NCBI GenBank assembly: GCA_026992315.1
Contig: JALXAG010000161.1
Span: forward strand, 1-50,389
Reading direction: 5' to 3'
Source: Sneathiellales bacterium
GTDB taxonomy: Bacteria; Pseudomonadota; Alphaproteobacteria; Minwuiales; Minwuiaceae
DNA: 50,389 nt
Below the pieces are notes generated by a model. It was not told the DNA's origin. It saw only the letters and a program-made list of their open reading frames with translations, and did not search any database. The position numbers were made by a program, and so were the translations under genes. The first letter of the stretch is position 1, and each line of letters opens with the position of its first letter. Of this stretch, positions 45,619 through 50,389 are shown one piece after another.

Positions 45619-45927
45619 ATGACCGCCAGCGTTATCACCGCATCTTCACTGGCCCTGGGCCACGTCGTCTATCTGCGCCAGGAGGGTGAATGTTGTCGGT
45701 GGCTGAGCGATATCCAGGCCGCGACCCTTTTCGGCGACAACGATCTGGAAGCCGCCATGGTCAGCGCCGCCGCTGCGGTGGCAGCCAATGAAATCGTCGA
45801 TCCCTATGCGATTGCGGTCGATGTCAGGGGCGGTCGGATCGAGCCGCTGAGCCTGCGCGAACGCATCCGCGCCCATGGCCCGACCGTTGCCGGTGACAGC
45901 GCCCCGGCACCGCGTTCGGCCGCCTGA
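45619..45927 (+). CDS. DUF2849 protein of the sulfite reductase operon
   Basis: A 102-residue small soluble protein. 'VITASSLALGHVVYLRQEGE' at 5-24 and 'YAIAVDVRGGRIEPLSLRERIRAHGP' near 64 fit DUF2849, a family found directly before cysI in many alphaproteobacteria. Its role is unknown; a helper in sulfite reduction, for example in electron transfer or assembly, is suggested only by the conserved gene order. Strong ribosome site. 28 bases before cysI. Confidence 0.88.
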   Translation: MTASVITASSLALGHVVYLRQEGECCRWLSDIQAATLFGDNDLEAAMVSAAAAVAANEIVDPYAIAVDVRGGRIEPLSLRERIRAHGPTVAGDSAPAPRSAA

Positions 45928-45955
45928 ACAGGACAATATTCCAGGAACGAAACCC

Positions 45956-47605
45956 ATGTACCGTTATGATGAATTCGATCACCGCCTGCTGAGCCAGCGC
46001 ATCGGGCAATTCCGCGATCAGGTCGCGCGCCGCCTGTCCGGTCAGCTCGACGAGGATGCCTTCCGCCCCCTGCGCCTGCGCAATGGCGTTTATCTGCAGC
46101 TCAATGCCTACATGCTGCGGGTGAACATTCCTTATGGCCTGCTTTCGTCGCGTCAGTTGCGTCGCCTGGCCGATATCGCCGAACGCTATGACCGCGGCTA
46201 CGGTCATTTCAGCACCCGCCAGAACATCCAGTTCAACTGGCCCAGGCTGGTGGATATTCCCGACATGCTGGCCGAACTGGCGGAAGTGGAGATGCATGCC
46301 ATGCAATCCAGCGGCAACTGCATCCGCAACATCACCGCCGATCACCTGGCCGGCATCGCCGCCGATGAGGTGGCCGATCCGCGCCCCTATTGCGAGATCA
46401 TCCGCCAGTGGTCGACCCTGCATCCGGAATTTTCCTTCCTGCCGCGCAAGTTCAAGATCGCCGTCAGCGGTGCCGCGCGCGACCGGGCCGCGGTACATGT
46501 GCACGATATCGGCATCCGCATCCGCCGCAACGAGGCAGGCGAGATCGGTTTTCATATTCTCGTCGGCGGCGGTCTGGGGCGCACGCCGGTCATCGGCAAG
46601 ACGCTGCGCGAATTTCTGCCCGAGGCCGATCTGCTCTCCTATCTGGAGGCGGTGCTGCGCGTCTACAACCGTTATGGCCGCCGCGATAACAAATACAAGG
46701 CGCGGATCAAGATTCTGGTCAACGATCTCGGCATCGGGGCTTTTGCCGCGCTGGTCGAGGAGGAGTGGCAGCGCCTGCGCCACAGCGCCCTGCGTCTGGG
46801 GCCCGCGGATATCGAACGGATGAAGGCGCATTTCCCGCGTCCGGATTACCTGCCGCCGGTCAACGATACAAGCGAGTATGAGGCCCTGCGCCGCGACGAT
46901 CCGGCCTTCGACCGCTGGGCAGAGAATGCCGTGTTCAGCCATCGTCAGCCCGGTTATGGCATCGTCATGGTGTCGCTGAAGCGGTCCGGACGGCCGACCG
47001 GGGATATGCGCGCCGATGAGATGCGCGCCCTGGCCCGCCTGGCCGAAGAATACGGTTTCGGCGAGATCCGGGTGACGCATCGGCAGAATCTGGTGCTGCC
47101 GGATGTGCCGCTGCACCGCCTGCCCTCATTATGGCGGGAATTGACGGCGCTGGATCTGGCCATGCCCAATCATGGCCTGCTCAGCGATATCATCGCCTGC
47201 CCCGGCATGGATTACTGCGCCCTGGCGACGGCGCGTTCCATCCCCGTGGCCCAGGCGATCGCGGAGCGTTTCGACGATCTGGATTACCTGCACGATATCG
47301 GCGATCTCAGCCTCAATATCTCGGGCTGCATCAATTCCTGCGCCCATCACAATGTGGCCAATATCGGCATTCTGGGCGTCGATAAGCGCGGGCAGGAGGT
47401 TTATCAGATCACCCTTGGCGGTTCCTCCGGCGACGATGCCGCCATCGGCAAGCGCATCGGCCCTGCCCTGCCGGCGGAGGACGTGCCCGCCGCCATCGAG
47501 GGGATCGTCGAGGCCTTCCTGGCCGAACGCGAAGGGGATGAGCGTTTCATCGACACCTATCGCCGTGTCGGCGATCAACCGTTCAAGGAGAGGGTCTATG
47601 CCTGA
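45956..47605 (+). CDS. cysI: Nitrite/sulfite reductase, sirohaem haemoprotein (CysI-like)
   Basis: A 549-residue cytoplasmic enzyme reducing sulfite to sulfide with sirohaem and a [4Fe-4S] cluster. Two ferredoxin-like halves, 'GYGHFSTRQNIQFNWP' near 80, 'QSSGNCIRNIT' near 120, and cluster ligands C415, C421 ('ACPGMDYC') and C458, C462 ('GCINSC'). The family also covers nitrite reductases, but the cysH, cysG and DUF934 neighbours mean sulfite. No CysJ flavoprotein is adjacent, so the electron donor is probably a ferredoxin or the product of a helper gene. Overlaps the next gene by eight bases. Confidence 0.94.
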   Translation: MYRYDEFDHRLLSQRIGQFRDQVARRLSGQLDEDAFRPLRLRNGVYLQLNAYMLRVNIPYGLLSSRQLRRLADIAERYDRGYGHFSTRQNIQFNWPRLVDIPDMLAELAEVEMHAMQSSGNCIRNITADHLAGIAADEVADPRPYCEIIRQWSTLHPEFSFLPRKFKIAVSGAARDRAAVHVHDIGIRIRRNEAGEIGFHILVGGGLGRTPVIGKTLREFLPEADLLSYLEAVLRVYNRYGRRDNKYKARIKILVNDLGIGAFAALVEEEWQRLRHSALRLGPADIERMKAHFPRPDYLPPVNDTSEYEALRRDDPAFDRWAENAVFSHRQPGYGIVMVSLKRSGRPTGDMRADEMRALARLAEEYGFGEIRVTHRQNLVLPDVPLHRLPSLWRELTALDLAMPNHGLLSDIIACPGMDYCALATARSIPVAQAIAERFDDLDYLHDIGDLSLNISGCINSCAHHNVANIGILGVDKRGQEVYQITLGGSSGDDAAIGKRIGPALPAEDVPAAIEGIVEAFLAEREGDERFIDTYRRVGDQPFKERVYA

Positions 47606-48107
47606 AATCGTTGCGATCAACGGCGCCAAGCCCGGAACCGACTGGCTGTTTGCCGAAGATGACGAGGTCGTGGCGCCGGATCGCCCGGCAGTTTTCTCCC
47701 TGTCCCGCTGGCTGGAGGCGGGCGGCAGGGGCGATGCCGGGCTGTTGCGGGGGGTCCGCCTGGATCCGGCGGACGATCCGGCCCTGCTGACGGGGCGTCT
47801 GGACGGGGTGGCGATGGTGGCGCTGCATTTCCCCGACCTCAACGAGGGGCGGCCCTACAGCCAGGCCCGTTTCCTGCGTGCCGAGCTTGGCTTCGGCGGT
47901 GAAATCCGCGCCCGCGGCGCCGTGCTGGCCGATCAGCTCTTGTTCATGGCCCGTTGCGGCTTCGATGTGTTCGAACTGGCCCCGGGGGTGGATCGCCAGG
48001 TGGCGCTGTCGGCGCTGTCGGCATTCGATATCGCCTATCAGCCGGCGCTGGCCGCGGGGAATGGCGATACGCTCTACAACCGGCTGCGCGCGGGGAGGGG
48101 GGCATGA
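47598..48107 (+). CDS. DUF934 protein of the sulfite reductase operon
   Basis: A 169-residue protein: 'VALHFPDLNEGRPYSQARFLR' near 76, 'LGFGGEIRARGAVLADQLLFMARCGFDVFEL' near 98. This is the DUF934 family, regularly found between cysI and cysH and annotated as probably involved in sulfite reduction. It may serve the electron supply or assembly of CysI; that is inference. Start overlaps cysI and the stop overlaps cysH (ATGA). Confidence 0.9.
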   Translation: MPEIVAINGAKPGTDWLFAEDDEVVAPDRPAVFSLSRWLEAGGRGDAGLLRGVRLDPADDPALLTGRLDGVAMVALHFPDLNEGRPYSQARFLRAELGFGGEIRARGAVLADQLLFMARCGFDVFELAPGVDRQVALSALSAFDIAYQPALAAGNGDTLYNRLRAGRGA

Positions 48108-48814
48108 GCGCGGCGGAAAAGATCGATATCGTCTCCCGCGCCGCGGCGCTGGAGGCAGAATACCGCAGCATGACGGCGCGCGCGATTCTGGAGGCTGCGA
48201 TCAGGCGCCATTTCCCCGGGCGCATTGCCATGACCAGCTCGTTCGGTACCGAAGCGGCGGTGCTGTTGCATCTGGTGGCGCAGGTGGCGCCCGATCTGCC
48301 CATTCTGTTCATCGATACCGGCAAGCTGTTCGGCGAGACCCGGCGCTATCAGCAGGAACTTTGCGCCCGTCTGGGGCTGAGCGATATCCGGGTGCTGTCG
48401 CCGGCGGCGAAGGATGTGGCCGAACGGGACCCCGACGGGCTTTTGTTCACCCGCGATGCCGATGCCTGCTGCGATATCCGCAAGGTACGCCCGCTGGCGT
48501 CGGCGCTGGAGGATTTCGATGCCTGGATCACCGGGCGCAAGCGCTATCAGGGCGGGGAGCGGGAGAATCTGCCCATTTACGAGGCCCGCGGCAGGCGGAT
48601 CAAAATAAATCCGCTGGCCTACTGGACGGCAGAGGATATCGATGCCTATTTTGAGGAACACGACCTGCCGCGCCATCCGCTGGAAGCGGACGGCTACCGG
48701 TCGATCGGCTGCATGAGCTGCACGGCACGCACCGCTCCGGGTGCCGATCCGCGCTCCGGCCGGTGGGCGGGGCAGGCGAAAACCGAATGCGGGATCCATA
48801 TCAGCCTGGGGTAG
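48104..48814 (+). CDS. cysH: (Phospho)adenylylsulfate reductase CysH, [4Fe-4S] type
   Basis: A 236-residue cytoplasmic enzyme giving sulfite from adenylylsulfate. 'TSSFGTEAAVLLHL' near 44, 'FIDTGKLFGETRRY' near 69, cluster cysteines C122-C123 ('DACCDIRKV') and C203/C206 ('GCMSC'), and catalytic C229 in 'KTECGIH'. The four cluster cysteines indicate the iron-sulfur type that uses APS, in contrast to the cluster-free PAPS reductases. ATP sulfurylase genes are not in the window. Three bases before cysG. Confidence 0.94.
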   Translation: MSAAEKIDIVSRAAALEAEYRSMTARAILEAAIRRHFPGRIAMTSSFGTEAAVLLHLVAQVAPDLPILFIDTGKLFGETRRYQQELCARLGLSDIRVLSPAAKDVAERDPDGLLFTRDADACCDIRKVRPLASALEDFDAWITGRKRYQGGERENLPIYEARGRRIKINPLAYWTAEDIDAYFEEHDLPRHPLEADGYRSIGCMSCTARTAPGADPRSGRWAGQAKTECGIHISLG

Positions 48815-48817
48815 GTC

Positions 48818-49810
48818 ATGCGTCATTTTCCTCTGTTCTACGACCTGCGTGGCCGTAAGGTTCTGGTCGTGGGCGGGGGGGCGATGGCGGCGCGCAAGGC
48901 GTCGGCGCTGGCGCGTGCCGGGGCGCAGGTTCACATCGTTGCCGATAGGGTGGAGGCACCGGTCCGGGCCCTGCTCGATGACGGGCGGGCCGTGCTGGGT
49001 GCCGATCTTTTCGTCCCCGATCTGCTGGAGGGGATGACCCTGGCGGTTTCCGCCAGCGGCGAGGATGAGACGGACCGCGCCGTTTCCGCCGCGGCAAAAG
49101 CGCGTGGCATTCCCGTCAATGTCGTCGATAAGCCGGCGCTGTGCAGCTTTTACCTTCCTTCCATTGTCGATCGCTCGCCGCTGGTGGTGGCCGTATCTTC
49201 CGGCGGTGCGGCGCCGGTTCTGGCCAGGGGGGTGCGGGCGCGTATCGATGCCATGCTGCCCGCCGGTCTCGGCGCCCTGGCGGCCATGGCCGGGCGCTGC
49301 CGGCAACGGGTCGGCGAGCATTTGCAGCAAGGGCGTCAGCGTCTGCGCTTCTGGAACTGGGTTTTCCGCGGCCCGGTGGGCGAACGGGCCCTGTCCGGCG
49401 ATATCGGGGGGGCGGAGGACGATCTGCTGCACGCCCTGACGGATCCGGATGCCCCGTGGCGGCGGGATGGCGGCAGGCTGCATCTTGTCGTCGCCCCCGG
49501 CGGGCGTTCGGATCATATCACCCTTGCCGCCCTGCAGATGATGCAGGAAGCCGATATTCTCTTTCACGATACGGGGATCGCCCGCGAATTGTGCGATCTG
49601 GCCCGCCGCGATGCCGATCTGGCGGCGGTGGCGGCGGAAGAACCGCTGGAGGCAATCGCCGCAGCGCTGGCCGATGGCCGCCGTGTCGTGCGCCTGTTCT
49701 CCGCGTCCCCCGATACCGCCCTTCTTTCAGCCTATGAAACGGCGCTGGGGCCGGGGCGGGCGGTTGTTCTGCCCTATCCGGCCATGGACGCGGAAAACGG
49801 CCAATCCTGA
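48818..49810 (+). CDS. cysG: Sirohaem synthase, dehydrogenase/ferrochelatase half with degenerate methyltransferase remnant
   Basis: A 330-residue protein, shorter than full CysG (about 460). Residues 1-205 are a complete precorrin-2 dehydrogenase/sirohydrochlorin ferrochelatase: 'VLVVGGGAMAARKASALARAG' at 15-35, Asp104 in 'NVVDKPALCSFYLP' and Ser128 in 'VSSGGAAPVLAR', matching the catalytic numbering of enterobacterial CysG. Residues 214-330 resemble only the start of the methyltransferase domain ('GRLHLVVAPGGRSDHITLAALQMMQEADILFHD'), with the GPG loop altered and the later motifs missing. It makes sirohaem for CysI; the methyl transfers must come from another gene. Confidence 0.9.
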   Translation: MRHFPLFYDLRGRKVLVVGGGAMAARKASALARAGAQVHIVADRVEAPVRALLDDGRAVLGADLFVPDLLEGMTLAVSASGEDETDRAVSAAAKARGIPVNVVDKPALCSFYLPSIVDRSPLVVAVSSGGAAPVLARGVRARIDAMLPAGLGALAAMAGRCRQRVGEHLQQGRQRLRFWNWVFRGPVGERALSGDIGGAEDDLLHALTDPDAPWRRDGGRLHLVVAPGGRSDHITLAALQMMQEADILFHDTGIARELCDLARRDADLAAVAAEEPLEAIAAALADGRRVVRLFSASPDTALLSAYETALGPGRAVVLPYPAMDAENGQS

Positions 49811-49812
49811 GT

Positions 49813-50389
49813 TCAGTGCCTGCGGATAAAGGGGGCCAGCAGCAGCCCTGCCGCCAGCCCGCCCAGATGCGCCTGCCAGGCGATGGTGGCACCGCCGGGG
49901 GCGGTAATCCCCGGTATGGCGAAGACGAGGTTGAGGCCGATCATGACGATAAGGAAGGTGACGATGCGCCGGGTCCGGTCTGCCCGGTGGGCGAACATGG
50001 CCGGCAGGCTGGCGCCCATCAGCGCATAGACGCCCGCCGATGCCCCCAGCACCACCGCATCCGGATTGCCGCCAAGCGCCATATGGGCAAAGGCCCCGGC
50101 AATGCCGCCGGTGATGAAGACGGCGAGAAAGCGCAGCGTTCCGGCCTGACGTTCGATGATGCTGCCGAAGGCGAGCAGAAAGCCGGCATTGATCAGCAGA
50201 TGCATCAGATCGTAATGCAGGAACATATAGGTGACCAGCGGCAGTGCCGCCATCGGCTCCAGACCCCCGGCCGCCTGCATATGGGCCTCGAACAGGGCGG
50301 GGATGAAGGAAAACCGCGCCAATGCCCATTCCAGGCTGCGCTCCCCGGCCAGATTGAGCAGGGCATAGATGGCGATCATGATCAGGGTC
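49813..50389 (-). CDS. Rhomboid-family intramembrane serine protease, 5' end outside window
   Basis: At least 192 codons, open to the right edge; ATG 50379 is an internal or possible start, but the frame continues upstream. About six membrane helices. 'LVTYMFLHYDLMHLLINAGFLLAFGSIIE' holds the usual H-x4-N region, catalytic Ser in 'GASAGVYALMGA', and catalytic His in 'WQAHLGGLAAGLLLAPFI'. It would cleave membrane-spanning substrates. Convergent with cysG, three bases between stops. Confidence 0.9.
   Translation of the reverse strand, partial: TLIMIAIYALLNLAGERSLEWALARFSFIPALFEAHMQAAGGLEPMAALPLVTYMFLHYDLMHLLINAGFLLAFGSIIERQAGTLRFLAVFITGGIAGAFAHMALGGNPDAVVLGASAGVYALMGASLPAMFAHRADRTRRIVTFLIVMIGLNLVFAIPGITAPGGATIAWQAHLGGLAAGLLLAPFIRRH

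Overview
The window is GC-rich, densely packed bacterial DNA and most likely chromosomal. It looks like an alphaproteobacterium, probably of the Rhodospirillales type. The evidence is DUF2794 and DUF2849 proteins (families I know mainly from alphaproteobacteria), the full cytochrome c maturation set ccmA to ccmI including a TPR-bearing CcmI, a DUF2849-cysI-DUF934-cysH sulfite reduction cluster, an RpoH-type promoter before htpG, and a PagL-type lipid A deacylase. I see no rRNA, tRNA, insertion sequence, prophage or CRISPR array. Both window ends cut through genes.

Layout. 1-3.1 kb: a FecR-domain protein (cut at the left edge) diverges from a fused flavin hydroxylase/Old Yellow Enzyme for an aromatic-CoA substrate, whose promoter carries a perfect 12-bp-arm palindrome. 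3.1-7.2 kb, minus strand: htpG with its own heat-shock promoter and terminator, and a two-gene operon of a LigE-like glutathione transferase and a metal-dependent amidohydrolase. 7.5-11.8 kb: a peptide/nickel-type ABC transporter (two permeases, two ATPases) without a binding protein, then a DUF2794 protein. 11.9-16.0 kb, minus strand: a TTC38-like TPR protein and aconitase AcnA. 16.7-25.1 kb: a branched-chain-amino-acid-type ABC transporter (G, H, M, binding protein, F) bracketed by two different CoA-ligase-family genes, which suggests import of an organic acid followed by CoA activation. 25.1-33.2 kb: folB and then ccmABCDEFGHI. 33.2-37.2 kb: a gene-free stretch with strong minus-strand RNA structure, then yciB, ftsY, mtaB and dapF as a chain with ATGA overlaps.

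37.3-42.3 kb: a TetR regulator diverges from a hydroxyproline-type catabolic set consisting of a proline-racemase-fold dehydratase (Cys/Thr), an FAD D-amino-acid dehydrogenase, a proline-racemase-fold epimerase (Cys/Cys) and a GntR regulator with two apparent DNA-binding domains. An 8-bp-arm palindrome sits upstream. 42.3-45.3 kb: an M48 lipoprotein protease and a secreted nuclease-fold protein on the minus strand, with pagL divergent. 45.6-49.8 kb: the assimilatory sulfate/sulfite reduction operon (DUF2849, cysI, DUF934, cysH, and a shortened cysG whose methyltransferase half is degenerate). The window ends inside a rhomboid protease gene.

Most of the window is recognisable housekeeping and catabolic DNA. 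I did not find a clearly new multi-gene system. The items most worth a second look are the structured RNA candidate at about 33.26-33.46 kb, the leader terminator at 7.3 kb, the three long palindromic operators, the CoA-ligase homologue without the usual P-loop, and the truncated CysG.
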